Assembly (NCBI GenBank): GCA_016191875.1
Contig: JACPVG010000022.1
Coordinates: 1-64,000 of the forward strand
Direction of reading: 5' to 3'
Length of the DNA stretch: 64,000 bases
Source: Chloroflexota bacterium
GTDB taxonomy: Bacteria > Chloroflexota > Anaerolineae > Anaerolineales > UBA11579
The notes beneath the pieces were generated by a model, which worked only from the letters and a program-made list of their open reading frames with translations, made no database searches and was not told the DNA's origin. Numbering within the stretch: position 1 is the first letter of the stretch; every line of letters begins with the position of its first letter. The position numbers and the translations under genes were made by a program. Shown here piece after piece: positions 8,348 through 16,693 of the stretch.

Positions 8348-8623
8348 ATGAGTTTTCGCGAGCACCTCACCAGCGAGGCCCGCCACCGGCAGGCGCTGGC
8401 CGTGGGACTGGTTGTACCCGACAACTCCCGCTGTGTGCAGTGCGGCATCTGTTCTTTTAATTGCCCGATCGGCATCGATGTGCGCCAGCATGCCTGGCTT
8501 GGCAAACCGGTGGAGGACAGCCACTGCCTGACGTGCGGCACCTGCATCCAGAAATGCCCACGCGGCGTGCTGCGGTTCGAGCGCGGCAGCCTGCATCTTG
8601 GCGCGACCGAGGTGGGGCGATGA
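8348..8623 (+). CDS. 2x[4Fe-4S] ferredoxin-like protein
   Basis: A 91-residue cytoplasmic iron-sulfur protein. Two complete cluster motifs are present: Cys29, 32, 35, 39 ('CVQCGICSFNCP') and Cys60, 63, 66, 70 ('CLTCGTCIQKCP'). The spacing and the short linker resemble HdrC / GlpC-type electron-transfer subunits rather than a free 2[4Fe-4S] ferredoxin. The stop overlaps the next gene's ATG (ATGA at 8620-8623), so it is probably translated with, and binds to, the FAD oxidoreductase. It would relay electrons between flavin and the membrane b-type protein. The partner assignment is inference from the operon. Confidence 0.9.
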   Translation: MSFREHLTSEARHRQALAVGLVVPDNSRCVQCGICSFNCPIGIDVRQHAWLGKPVEDSHCLTCGTCIQKCPRGVLRFERGSLHLGATEVGR

Positions 8624-9936
8624 CCCGCCATGTCATTGTCGGCACTGGAGTAGCGGGCGTTTCCGCCGGGCTGGCGATCCGCTCCGTAGACCCGGGAGCA
8701 GAGATCGTTCTCATCGGGCATGAGCCGGAAAAATACTATTCGCGGCCAGGGTTGGCCTACCTGCTTTCCAGCGAAATACCCGAACGCATGCTGTTCCCTA
8801 TGCAGGCGCGCGATTTCAAGGCCCGGGGGCTGACGGTGTTGGACGGAATCGTCGAGCGCATCGACCCGACCGCATGCAGCCTGCATCTGCGCGGCGGCCA
8901 GGAGATAGCCTACGACCGGCTGCTGGTGGCAACCGGCGCAGCGGCCGTGCTGCCCGACCTGCCAGGCATGGACCTGAAGGGCGTAGTGAAGCTGGATGAT
9001 TTTAGCGATGCTCGACGAATCCTGCGGCTGGCGCGGCGCGGCCGCCGGGCGGTGGTGGTGGGGGGCGGCATCACGGCACTGGAGATCGTTGAGGGGCTGG
9101 CCAGGCGCGGGCTCAGGGTGCATTACCTGCTGCGCAAGGAACGCTACTGGGCCAACGTGCTGGACGAAGCCGAATCGCGCATCGTCGAGGGCCGCCTGCG
9201 CCATGAGGGCGTGACGCTGCACTATCATTCCGACGTGGAGGCGCTGCTCGGCAAGCGCGGGCGGGTGACCGGCCTACGCCTGGCCGGGGGTGAGCAACTG
9301 GCGTGCAGCCTGGTGGCTTTTGCAGTCGGCATCCGCCCGCGCTTGGAACTCGCCCGGGCGGCTGGGCTGAACCTCGACCGCGGCATCCTGGTCAACGAGT
9401 ATCTCGAGACCGGCGTGGCGAGAATTTATGCCGCTGGGGATGCGGCCCAGGTCTACGACCCGCTGAGCGGCCGCCACATCCTCGATTCGCTCTGGAACCC
9501 GGCCCGCGAACAGGGCCGGGTCGCTGGGCTCAACATGGCCGGGCAACGAACTGCATACATCAAAAAGGCCGCTTTCAACGTCACCCGGCTGGCGGGACTG
9601 ACCACGACCATCATCGGCGCGGTGGGCGGCGGGCAGGACGCTGACCTGGTGGGAATTGCGCGCGGCGACAGCGAAGCCTGGCGCGACCTGCCGCATGCTA
9701 TCGCTTGCCAGACGCACACGGAGGTCAACCGGGTGCGGGTGATGGTGGGGCGGCGTACGCTGATCGGCGCCGTCGTGATGGGCGACCAGACCCTTTCGCA
9801 GCCCTTGCAGGAACTCATCACCGAGCAGGTGGACATCAGCCCGATGCGGGCAGCGCTCATCCAGCCCGGGGGCGCGGTGGTCGACAGATTGCTCGATTTC
9901 TGGAGTGAGTGGAGACAGACCCATGGCCCGCAATGA
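8620..9936 (+). CDS. FAD-dependent pyridine nucleotide-disulfide type oxidoreductase
   Basis: A 438-residue flavoprotein with two Rossmann folds: FAD site 'IVGTGVAGVSAGLAI' at the very N-terminus, NAD(P) site 'AVVVGGGITALEIVEGLARRG' near residue 145, and the second FAD motif 'ARIYAAGDAAQVYD'. It lacks a redox-active CxxxxC, so it resembles rubredoxin reductase and NirB-type reductases rather than thioredoxin reductase. The C-terminal ~120 residues form an extra domain probably for partner binding. The frame runs upstream to 8461 inside the ferredoxin gene, but the ATGA overlap and the FAD motif at once after it fix the start at 8620. Likely moves electrons between NAD(P)H and the iron-sulfur protein. 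Confidence 0.88.
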   Translation: MTRHVIVGTGVAGVSAGLAIRSVDPGAEIVLIGHEPEKYYSRPGLAYLLSSEIPERMLFPMQARDFKARGLTVLDGIVERIDPTACSLHLRGGQEIAYDRLLVATGAAAVLPDLPGMDLKGVVKLDDFSDARRILRLARRGRRAVVVGGGITALEIVEGLARRGLRVHYLLRKERYWANVLDEAESRIVEGRLRHEGVTLHYHSDVEALLGKRGRVTGLRLAGGEQLACSLVAFAVGIRPRLELARAAGLNLDRGILVNEYLETGVARIYAAGDAAQVYDPLSGRHILDSLWNPAREQGRVAGLNMAGQRTAYIKKAAFNVTRLAGLTTTIIGAVGGGQDADLVGIARGDSEAWRDLPHAIACQTHTEVNRVRVMVGRRTLIGAVVMGDQTLSQPLQELITEQVDISPMRAALIQPGGAVVDRLLDFWSEWRQTHGPQ

Positions 9937-10690
9937 CTCTCGTCCATTGTGGATCGCGCTGGCGGCCATTCTGGCGCTATCCGTCCTGTACCTCTGGGTA
10001 ACCGTGGTCATCGGCTCTATCCCGGCGGCCAGCGAATTCTTCGGCCACTCGCTGGGGGTGATCGGTTTTCTGCTCATGGTGAGTACGGAAACGCTTTATT
10101 CCATTCGCAAGCGCAGCCCGCGCTTCAATGTGGGCCGTCTGTCCATCTGGCTGGAGTTCCATATCGTCACCGGCCTAGTCGGGCCGTTCATGGTGCTGCT
10201 GCACTCGGCGTGGAAGTTCAATGGGCTGGCCGGGGTGGTGCTGTTGCTGACGGTCCTGATCGTATTGAGCGGTTTTGTGGGACGATATATCTACACCGCG
10301 CTGCCGCGCACCGCCGATGGGCTGGTGCTGGAGGCTGAGACGCTGAAGGCCCTGATGACCGACGCGCAGGCCCGGCTGGATGCTGTGCTGGGGCAGGTGG
10401 ATGAACGCACCCGCCGCTCGGTTCAGGTCCTGCTGGGGCGGCCGCGCGCCCGGCTGGGGTGGCTGCTCGCCCGGCGCGCCGCGCCCGGCGCGGCCCGCCC
10501 GCTTCTCCGCCAGGTGCAGGACGCCGCCCTGCGGCTCACCGCGCTGCGCCGCCAGCACCGCCTGCTGGCGGCGGCCCGCCGCGCGCTGGCGCTGTGGCAT
10601 GCGGTGCACGTCCCCATCGGGTTGGCGCTGTTTACCACGGCTTCGGTGCACATCGTCGCGGCGTTCTATTACGCGACAATGCTGCGCTAA
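9923..10690 (+). CDS. Putative di-haem b-type membrane protein
   Basis: A 255-residue integral membrane protein with about five membrane helices (roughly 10-31, 42-58, 74-98, 102-122, 224-248) and a basic, Arg-rich cytoplasmic loop at about 130-222. His80 and His94 lie in helix 3, and His229 and His243 in helix 5; each pair is 14 residues apart. This is the bis-haem pattern of ferric-reductase/NOX-like and cytochrome b proteins, so I infer two stacked b haems spanning the membrane. The start at 9923 (GGAGA at 9911-9915) overlaps the oxidoreductase stop; a GTG at 9905 is possible. It would link the cytoplasmic flavin/Fe-S proteins to the exported multihaem cytochrome. Confidence 0.75.
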   Translation: MARNDSRPLWIALAAILALSVLYLWVTVVIGSIPAASEFFGHSLGVIGFLLMVSTETLYSIRKRSPRFNVGRLSIWLEFHIVTGLVGPFMVLLHSAWKFNGLAGVVLLLTVLIVLSGFVGRYIYTALPRTADGLVLEAETLKALMTDAQARLDAVLGQVDERTRRSVQVLLGRPRARLGWLLARRAAPGAARPLLRQVQDAALRLTALRRQHRLLAAARRALALWHAVHVPIGLALFTTASVHIVAAFYYATMLR

Positions 10691-10705
10691 AGCCCCGGAA
10701 ACAAA

Positions 10706-10733
10706 AACGACCCTGCCGTGTGACAGGGTCGTT
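10706..10733. terminator. Bidirectional terminator
   Basis: AACGACCCTG (10706-10715) pairs with CAGGGTCGTT (10724-10733). Read on the minus strand it is followed by TTTTTGTTT, on the plus strand by GAGATTTT. It separates the convergent electron-transfer operon and M23 gene. Confidence 0.85.
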
Positions 10734-10748
10734 GAGATTTTGGAAAAC

Positions 10749-11966
10749 CTACGGTATCAGGAAATTGATGGGGTTGACTTTGCCGTAGAGTTCGCTGAGC
10801 AGTTCGAAGTGCAGGTGGGCGCCGGTGGAGTTGCCGGAGTTGCCCAACCCGCCGATCTGCCCGCCCTGGAAAACGCCCTGACCACAGGACACGCTGTACG
10901 AGAAGAGGTGCGCGTAGGCAGACTGCCAGCCGTTGCCGTGGTCGATGACGACCAAGTTGCCGTAGCCGGTGTTCGACCAACCGGCGTACACAACCACGCC
11001 GGCGTCGGTGGCGTAAATGGCGTTGCCCTCCGAGCCGCCAATGTCAATGCCGGGGTGGATGTCCGAGTAGCTGTAGCCGGAGATCTGCCGCGAGGTGGTC
11101 GGCCAAACGAATGTCCCATTGCCAATCGGGCCATCGTAGACCGCGCCACAGGCGCCCGGGCCGTAGTAGGCCGCCACAGCCGGGTTGTCGCGGCTGATGC
11201 GCGGCGGCCCCCAGTCAACCAATTCGCGTTCGCCGCCGGGAACAATCAGCCAGGCGCCATCCTGGAGGCCAGGGCTGTCAAGGTTGGTCTCGTAAGGGTC
11301 GAGGCGGTTGCCAGGGTACTCGACGATGGCTTCCGGCGCGACGCCGAAGAAGCGGGCGATAGTGCGCAGGCTTTCGCCAGCGTTGTATTCGTAATACACG
11401 CCATCCGTGGGCAGGATGTTCAGTTCCTGGCCGACCCGCAGGAAGTTGTAGTTGTCCTGGAGCGTTTCCTGGTTGCCCCACAAAAGAGTCTCCGGTTGCA
11501 GTCCATACTGCTCGGCGATGCTGAACAGGCTGTCGCCGGCCTGCACCACGTAGATGGTGACCTCCACGCGCGGCCGGCTGGGAATGACCGTTTCAGGGTT
11601 GGCTGCCCGGCGAACGCCACTGTCGGAAACGACCTGTCCGCCAAAGGCGGGCATGACTGCCGCCAGGGCGGCTTCTTCGCTGGTGAGCCCGGTGGCGGCG
11701 CTGACGGTGGGGGCGGCGATAGCCTGGGCGGTGGCTTGCAGGTCAAGAGCGGCCTGCTCGGAGAGCCGGGTGCTGAAGCCGCGCATACCCCAGAGAACCA
11801 CCGCCAGGACGGCGATGACAAGCACGGTGGTCAGGGCGCGCACGGCCTGCTCGCCCAGACCCAGGCGGCTCAGACGGTCGAGCAGGAGCGAGGCGCGGCC
11901 CTCCGGTGCGGGCGCATCGGTGGGATTCTCTTCGGTTGAGGGGGTATTCTTTGGGGAATCGTTCAT
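10749..11966 (-). CDS. M23 peptidoglycan endopeptidase with LysM domains
   Basis: A 405-residue wall-acting protein with a Pro/Ser-rich cytoplasmic start, one membrane segment ('VLVIAVLAVVLWGM', about residues 46-60), then two LysM-like modules (one with 'VVQAGDSLFSIAEQYGL', the second with 'YNAGESLRTIARFFGV') and a C-terminal M23 zinc peptidase domain. The M23 ligands are visible: 'HPGIDIGG' (HxxxD), then 'AYAHL' and 'HLHFEL'. It should cut peptide cross-links in the cell wall while bound to glycan through LysM. It ends next to the bidirectional terminator and has its own promoter upstream. Confidence 0.92.
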   Translation of the reverse strand: MNDSPKNTPSTEENPTDAPAPEGRASLLLDRLSRLGLGEQAVRALTTVLVIAVLAVVLWGMRGFSTRLSEQAALDLQATAQAIAAPTVSAATGLTSEEAALAAVMPAFGGQVVSDSGVRRAANPETVIPSRPRVEVTIYVVQAGDSLFSIAEQYGLQPETLLWGNQETLQDNYNFLRVGQELNILPTDGVYYEYNAGESLRTIARFFGVAPEAIVEYPGNRLDPYETNLDSPGLQDGAWLIVPGGERELVDWGPPRISRDNPAVAAYYGPGACGAVYDGPIGNGTFVWPTTSRQISGYSYSDIHPGIDIGGSEGNAIYATDAGVVVYAGWSNTGYGNLVVIDHGNGWQSAYAHLFSYSVSCGQGVFQGGQIGGLGNSGNSTGAHLHFELLSELYGKVNPINFLIP

Positions 11967-11984
11967 GGGTAGGTGTGCGCCGGC

Positions 11985-12013
11985 ATCATATCACCGCCGC
12001 ACAGGGGCGTCAA
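11985..12013 (-). promoter_or_regulatory. Promoter of the M23/LysM gene
   Basis: On the minus strand TTGACG (12008-12013) and TATGAT (11985-11990) are separated by 17 bases, close to the housekeeping sigma consensus. The -10 box lies 18 bases from the ATG at 11966. Confidence 0.7.
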
Positions 12014-12140
12014 GTTGGGCTGGTAGAAGGCGCTGTGGTGAGGAAGATCAGTCTAGGCCGATGCGCTAGCGGAAAACTTGCCAGATACTCGGCTAAAGCC
12101 TCGACTCCGGTGCGACATCCGCTTTGGCGGGCGCGGGACG

Positions 12141-13406
12141 CTATGGCCCGACGGCATCTGCGGCCTGGGCAGCGGCCTCGTCGGCGGAGAGTTCATGCTT
12201 GAGCACCGCCAGGGTGGCGTTTGCCAGGGGCGCGCCCAGCTTGTCCAGGATGGCCGGGTCCGGGAGGAGCTGCGCCAGGGGCAGGCTCTGGGCGGCCACC
12301 GCCAGGACGGGATTTTCTTCAGCGGCCAGGGCGCTGGGGCGGGCAGGCAGCAACCCGGCGGCCCGGGTCCACTCGGCGACGAATTCCGGCACGGTCAGGA
12401 ATTGGGCCAGTTCGGCCGAGATGGCCAGGTCGTCGTCATCGTCGCCGGCCAGCGCCCAGGCCCAGCCCGAGGCCAACGTGAACGGCTGGCCATTATGGGT
12501 GGGCAGGCCGGCCGGTACGATGCGGCTATCCGGGTTCTGGAGAAGGGTCGAGGCCCAAACGACGGCCATCGTGGCGCGGCCGTCTCGCAAGATCTGCCAG
12601 GCTTGCTCGGGTTGGTCGTATTGGGTGAGCCAGACGGGCATTAACCCGCTGCGGGCGGCCTGTTCGTAGAATTCCAGGACCGCGCGCAGTTGTTCCTGTT
12701 CCAGGCTGACGCGCCCGCTGTCATCGCTTAGCTGGCCGCCGCGCGCCAAATACAGCGCCAGGGTGGTGAGGGCGCGCGGGTCGGCGGCGGGGAAGACCAG
12801 CGGGCCGTTCATCTCCAGCGCCGCGGCCCAACTGACGGGCGGGGTATCCATCACCGTGGACCAGTAGCCGAGGACAAGCGCATCGGCGGCGAAAGGCAGG
12901 CCATATACCCGGTTGTCGACGACGGCGAACTCGGCTGCGAATGGGTACCAATCGGCGTCAGAGGGTTCGACCAACCAGGCATCGAGCGGGTGGATGAGGT
13001 CCTGGTCGGCGGCGGTTTGCAGGTCTTCAGGCGGCAGAGCGATCAGGTCCGGCAGGGCCAGGGGCGCGGCTTCGGCGGCGGCGTTGAGCGATTCCATAAG
13101 CCCGCCCGGCCCTTCGAGCGCTTTGACCCGCACGGTGACGCGCACGCCGGGATGGCGCTGGCCGAACTCGGCCAGGCGGGCGGTGAGCAGCGCGGCGGCC
13201 GGGTTTTCGGCGGCGGGGTCGAACTGCGGCGGCACCCAGATCTCGAGGGTGAGCGGACCGGTCTGGTTTTCAGGCGTCGGGAGGGGCGCGCTGGTCGGCG
13301 CGGCGGCCGGCGTGGCGGTGAGCGAGTCGCCTGCGCCGGGCAGGGGGCCGCAGGCCGCCAGGAGAATTATGCCGGCGAGGCAGGCGGCCTGAAAAATGGG
13401 CTTCAT
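12141..13406 (-). CDS. Extracellular solute-binding lipoprotein (ABC importer)
   Basis: A 421-residue family-1 (sugar-type) solute-binding protein. The start at 13406 gives a signal peptide with lipobox 'LLAAC' (Cys about residue 18), so it is anchored to the outer face of the membrane. A Pro/Thr/Ala-rich linker follows, then the binding domain opening 'LTLEIWVPPQFD' and containing 'VTVRVKALEGPGGLMESL', 'GLPFAADALVLGYW' and 'GWAWALAG'. The frame runs upstream to 13460, but that would put 18 extra residues before the signal peptide. No permease or ATPase genes are beside it, so its transporter partners lie elsewhere. The ligand is unknown. Confidence 0.88.
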   Translation of the reverse strand: MKPIFQAACLAGIILLAACGPLPGAGDSLTATPAAAPTSAPLPTPENQTGPLTLEIWVPPQFDPAAENPAAALLTARLAEFGQRHPGVRVTVRVKALEGPGGLMESLNAAAEAAPLALPDLIALPPEDLQTAADQDLIHPLDAWLVEPSDADWYPFAAEFAVVDNRVYGLPFAADALVLGYWSTVMDTPPVSWAAALEMNGPLVFPAADPRALTTLALYLARGGQLSDDSGRVSLEQEQLRAVLEFYEQAARSGLMPVWLTQYDQPEQAWQILRDGRATMAVVWASTLLQNPDSRIVPAGLPTHNGQPFTLASGWAWALAGDDDDDLAISAELAQFLTVPEFVAEWTRAAGLLPARPSALAAEENPVLAVAAQSLPLAQLLPDPAILDKLGAPLANATLAVLKHELSADEAAAQAADAVGP

Positions 13407-13449
13407 AGGTTTATTGTGGCAGGCAAATGGGCTGGCTGTCAACCCGGCC

Positions 13450-14457
13450 TCACCGGCCACCCAGTTTCACCGGCCTGGCGAGCAGGGCGAGCAGTAGTTT
13501 GACGCTGTTCTGCACGTCGCCGTAATCCACCATCTCCGAGGGGCTGTGGACATAGCGGCAGGGGATGCTGAGGCAGCCGACCGGCACGCCGGCGCGGGCC
13601 ATCTGAATCGAGCGGGCGTCGGTCGTGCCGCCGGAGAGCACTTCGCGCTGGAACGGCAGGCGGGCCTTCCTGGCCCCGGCTTCCATCCAGGCCACCACGC
13701 GCGGGTCGCTGATCATGCCGCTATCCTTGACCTTGATGGCCGGACCGTTACCGAGGGCGACGGCCATGGTATCGGCGTTGGGCGTATCGCCGGTGAGGGT
13801 GACGTCGAGGGCGATGCCCAGGTCGGGGTCGACACCGTAGGCGGCGGTCGTCGCGCCGCGGATGCCAACTTCTTCCTGGGTGCTGAACACCCCCACGACT
13901 TCGTGGGGAGTGGCTTTGAGGCCCTTCATCACTTCGACCAGGATGGCGACCCCGATGCGGTCGTCCATGGCTTTGGCGACGAGACGCCCGCCGAGGTCTT
14001 CGAAGGGCCGGTCGAAGGCGGCCACATCGCCAACGCTGACCTTTACCCCGGCGCGGCGGCTGGCACCCAGGTCGATGTACATTTTATCCAGGCCGGGGAC
14101 GCTGCTGGTGTTCTTGTGGGCTTCCAGGCCAATGACGCCGACCTGGCCGGTCTTGAGGAAGCGCACCCGCCCGCCGGCGGTGTTGCGTGGCAGGACGCCG
14201 CCGATGCTGGTGAAGCGCACGAAGCCGTTGTCGTCAATGTGGGTGGCGATGATGCCGATCTCATCCAGATGAGCGGAGAGCATGATGGTGAGGCCGTCCA
14301 CGCCCTTCTTGCCCTTGCGGGCGATGAGGTTGCCGAGCGCATCCACCTTCATCGAATCGACGTGGCCTTTGAGCATCTTCTGCACCAGAGCGCGTACTTC
14401 GCCTTCGTAGCCTGAGGGGCCGATGGCTTCAACCAGTTGGCGGATGATGTCTTTCAT
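13450..14457 (-). CDS. M42 family metallopeptidase, copy 1
   Basis: A 335-residue cytoplasmic dinuclear-metal aminopeptidase of the M42 (TET) family, which form dodecameric cages that trim peptides. All expected ligands are present: 'SAHLDEIG' (His63, Asp65), 'AMDDRIG' (Asp166), 'QEEVG' (Glu195/196 as catalytic acid and ligand), 'ALDVT' (Asp218) and the C-terminal 'RYVHSP' (His). It is the last of three tandem M42 genes transcribed on the minus strand; 52 bases separate it from copy 2. Family members differ in side-chain preference (Glu, Lys, Leu), which I cannot deduce from the sequence. Confidence 0.92.
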   Translation of the reverse strand: MKDIIRQLVEAIGPSGYEGEVRALVQKMLKGHVDSMKVDALGNLIARKGKKGVDGLTIMLSAHLDEIGIIATHIDDNGFVRFTSIGGVLPRNTAGGRVRFLKTGQVGVIGLEAHKNTSSVPGLDKMYIDLGASRRAGVKVSVGDVAAFDRPFEDLGGRLVAKAMDDRIGVAILVEVMKGLKATPHEVVGVFSTQEEVGIRGATTAAYGVDPDLGIALDVTLTGDTPNADTMAVALGNGPAIKVKDSGMISDPRVVAWMEAGARKARLPFQREVLSGGTTDARSIQMARAGVPVGCLSIPCRYVHSPSEMVDYGDVQNSVKLLLALLARPVKLGGR

Positions 14458-14509
14458 AGGAGTTCTCCAAACGTCCGGGTGTGAGCGCGGCGGTTGCGTG
14501 ATGCGTCGT

Positions 14510-15598
14510 CTAGCGCGCGCCCTTCAGGGTGTCGCGGTCGATATGGCCGAGGGCGGCGTGCACCAGGGCCAGGGTGTTTTTCCAATCGTCAAAGCGCACG
14601 ATGGCGGCCGGGGTGTGCAGGTAGCGGCCCGGCACCGAAATGGACAGGCTGGGGACGCCAGCTCCGGCCTTGTGAATGGCGCCCGCATCCGTCTGGCCTC
14701 CGCCGGGTTGGCGCATCTGGTGGGGGATGGCGTAGGTTTCGGCAACCGCCCGGAAGTGGGCCACCAGGCGCGGGTCCGCGAGCGTACCGCCGTCGGCCAC
14801 GTAGATGGCCGGACCGCCGTCCAGCCGGCTGCGGTAGAGGGTGTTCTCGCGGCCGTCCGAGACGGGCAGGTCCATGGCCGGAGTGCAGTCCAAGGCGATA
14901 GCGAGGTCGGGCTTGAGGGCATAGGCGGCCACGCGCGCCCCACGCAGGCCGATCTCTTCCTGGACCGTGAAAGCGGCCAGCAGGTCGATATTCGGCGGGG
15001 GGTGGCGCAGGATGGCGATGAGCGTGGCGACGCCGATGCGGTCGTCGAGGGCTTTGCCGCGCAGGCTGGGGCCCAAGCGGGCAAAGCGGGTGGCGAAGGT
15101 GGCCCAGTCGCCGGGTTTGGCTTTTTTGGCGCTGGCGGGGCCGAGGTCGATGCGCAGAGCGTCGGCTGTCAGGGCGTTGCTGCGCTCACCGGCGGTGGTC
15201 AGGTGGATGGGTTTGGCGCCGATAATGCCGGGGTGCTGTTTTTCGCCGACCCAGACCGGCTTGCCGGCCAGGGTGCGCTCGTCCAGGCCGCCGACGAGTT
15301 CGAAGCGGAAGATGCCGTCACCGTCGTCGGCGGTGAGCATGAGGCCGACCTCGTCCATGTGGGCGGCCAACATCACGCGCGGGAGGGCCGAACCGCGCCC
15401 GTGTTTAACCGCCAGGACGTTTCCGAGCGCGTCCACCCGGACATCGTCGGTTAATCCCTTGATCTCAGCCAGCACGATGCGGCGCACGGCCTCCTCATTC
15501 CCGGAGACCGCGCTGGCGTTGGAGAGGCGTTCCAGCAGATTGAGTTCAGGGGCGCCCAGGCGGGGGGCCTTCCAGGCGGACTTCTTGCGAATCGCCAT
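14510..15598 (-). CDS. M42 family metallopeptidase, copy 2
   Basis: A 362-residue M42 aminopeptidase, the middle gene of three. The metal and catalytic residues are intact: 'AAHMDEVG', 'ALDDRIG', 'VQEEIGLRG', 'ALDCTPAMD' and 'GRYLHTP'. Compared with copy 1 it has a longer N-terminus ('RKKSAWKAP...') and a distinctive segment 'GGGQTDAGAIHKAGAG' before the last His ligand. Its ATG shares one base with the stop of copy 3 (15598), so the two are translationally coupled. The divergence between copies suggests different substrate preferences, together covering a wider range of peptides. Confidence 0.92.
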   Translation of the reverse strand: MAIRKKSAWKAPRLGAPELNLLERLSNASAVSGNEEAVRRIVLAEIKGLTDDVRVDALGNVLAVKHGRGSALPRVMLAAHMDEVGLMLTADDGDGIFRFELVGGLDERTLAGKPVWVGEKQHPGIIGAKPIHLTTAGERSNALTADALRIDLGPASAKKAKPGDWATFATRFARLGPSLRGKALDDRIGVATLIAILRHPPPNIDLLAAFTVQEEIGLRGARVAAYALKPDLAIALDCTPAMDLPVSDGRENTLYRSRLDGGPAIYVADGGTLADPRLVAHFRAVAETYAIPHQMRQPGGGQTDAGAIHKAGAGVPSLSISVPGRYLHTPAAIVRFDDWKNTLALVHAALGHIDRDTLKGAR

Positions 15599-16683
15599 CA
15601 GGAGGCTTCTCCTTCGCCGGGCGTGTCAAGGCGCAATTTTTCCATAAAGGCGTCATCCAACCCGCTGATGAACTCAGCCAGCAGGCGGGCGGCGCGCTCG
15701 ATGTCCTTGGTGTGGATGATCTCGACCGGGGTGTGCATGTAGCGCAGCGGGATGCTGAGGATGGCGGTGGGGATGCCTTCGGCGGCCACCTGGAGCAGGA
15801 TGGCATCCGTGCCGGAACTCTGGGCATAGACGCTGGGCTGGATGGGAATCTCCAGCCGCCGGGCGAGGTTTTCCACTTCCTTATAAAGGCGGGGGTGGGT
15901 GTTTGGCCCCCAATCCAGAGCCGGCCCCTTATTCATCTCAAAGGCTTTGTGGGCAGGCGCGCCGGGGCTTTTGGCAAACGTCACATCGATGACCACCGCC
16001 AGCGTGGGGCGCAGGGCGTAGCCGCTGGTGAGCGCGCCGAAGAGGGTGATCTCTTCCTGGACGGTCGCCACCGCCCAGACATCCCAGGCGTGGGTGCGGG
16101 TCTGGAGCAGGCGCAATGTCTCCGTGAGGACGGCCACGCAGGCGCGGTTATCGAGCGAGTGGCCGACCAGCAGGTCGCCATCCAGTTCCTGTGGGAGGGT
16201 GGCAAAGGAGATCAGGTCGCCGACCTGCACTGCGCGCCGGGCTTGAGCCGGCCGCAGACCGGTATCCACGCGCAAGTGGGCGAGCGAAGGAACCCCTGAG
16301 GATTGATCCTCCGGCAGCGCGTGGGCAGGCGGGATGACGATAACGCCCGGCAGGTCGCCGCCGCGGGCATGCAGCGTGACCAATTGGCCGGGCAGGACGC
16401 GGGCATCTATCCCGCCGATGGCTTCAAGATGCAGCAGGCCGGCGGCATCCACGTCTTTGACCATCAGGCCGATGGCATCCATGTGAGTGACGATCGCCAG
16501 GCTGTTACGCGGGGCTTTGGCGCGCCCGCGTTTGAGGGCATGCAGGCTGCCCAGGCGGCTGGTGTGCTGCTCGTCGGTGAGGGGCTGCCAGGCGGATTCG
16601 AGCAGGGCATGGATGGGCGCCTCGTGGCCGGAAAGGCCGGCGACGCTGATCATCTGCTTGAGGTGTTCCCTGGTTTCTTCCAT
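15598..16683 (-). CDS. M42 family metallopeptidase, copy 3
   Basis: A 361-residue M42 aminopeptidase, first gene of the trio. Ligand motifs: 'VTHMDAIG', 'HSLDNRAC' (Asp kept, second Asp of the usual DDR replaced by Asn), 'VQEEITLFGA' (the usual Gly after EEI is Thr) and 'RYMHTP'. It is the most divergent of the three and, with these changes near the active site, may have altered specificity. Its stop overlaps the start of copy 2 by one base. The gene upstream is the Thr/Pro-rich protein 10 bases away, so all four may share a transcript. Confidence 0.9.
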   Translation of the reverse strand: MEETREHLKQMISVAGLSGHEAPIHALLESAWQPLTDEQHTSRLGSLHALKRGRAKAPRNSLAIVTHMDAIGLMVKDVDAAGLLHLEAIGGIDARVLPGQLVTLHARGGDLPGVIVIPPAHALPEDQSSGVPSLAHLRVDTGLRPAQARRAVQVGDLISFATLPQELDGDLLVGHSLDNRACVAVLTETLRLLQTRTHAWDVWAVATVQEEITLFGALTSGYALRPTLAVVIDVTFAKSPGAPAHKAFEMNKGPALDWGPNTHPRLYKEVENLARRLEIPIQPSVYAQSSGTDAILLQVAAEGIPTAILSIPLRYMHTPVEIIHTKDIERAARLLAEFISGLDDAFMEKLRLDTPGEGEAS

Positions 16684-16693
16684 TGTGGTCAGA

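Noticed and set aside
10380-11939. Plus-strand frame over the M23/LysM gene
   Set aside because: It is antisense to a protein with clear LysM and M23 residues.
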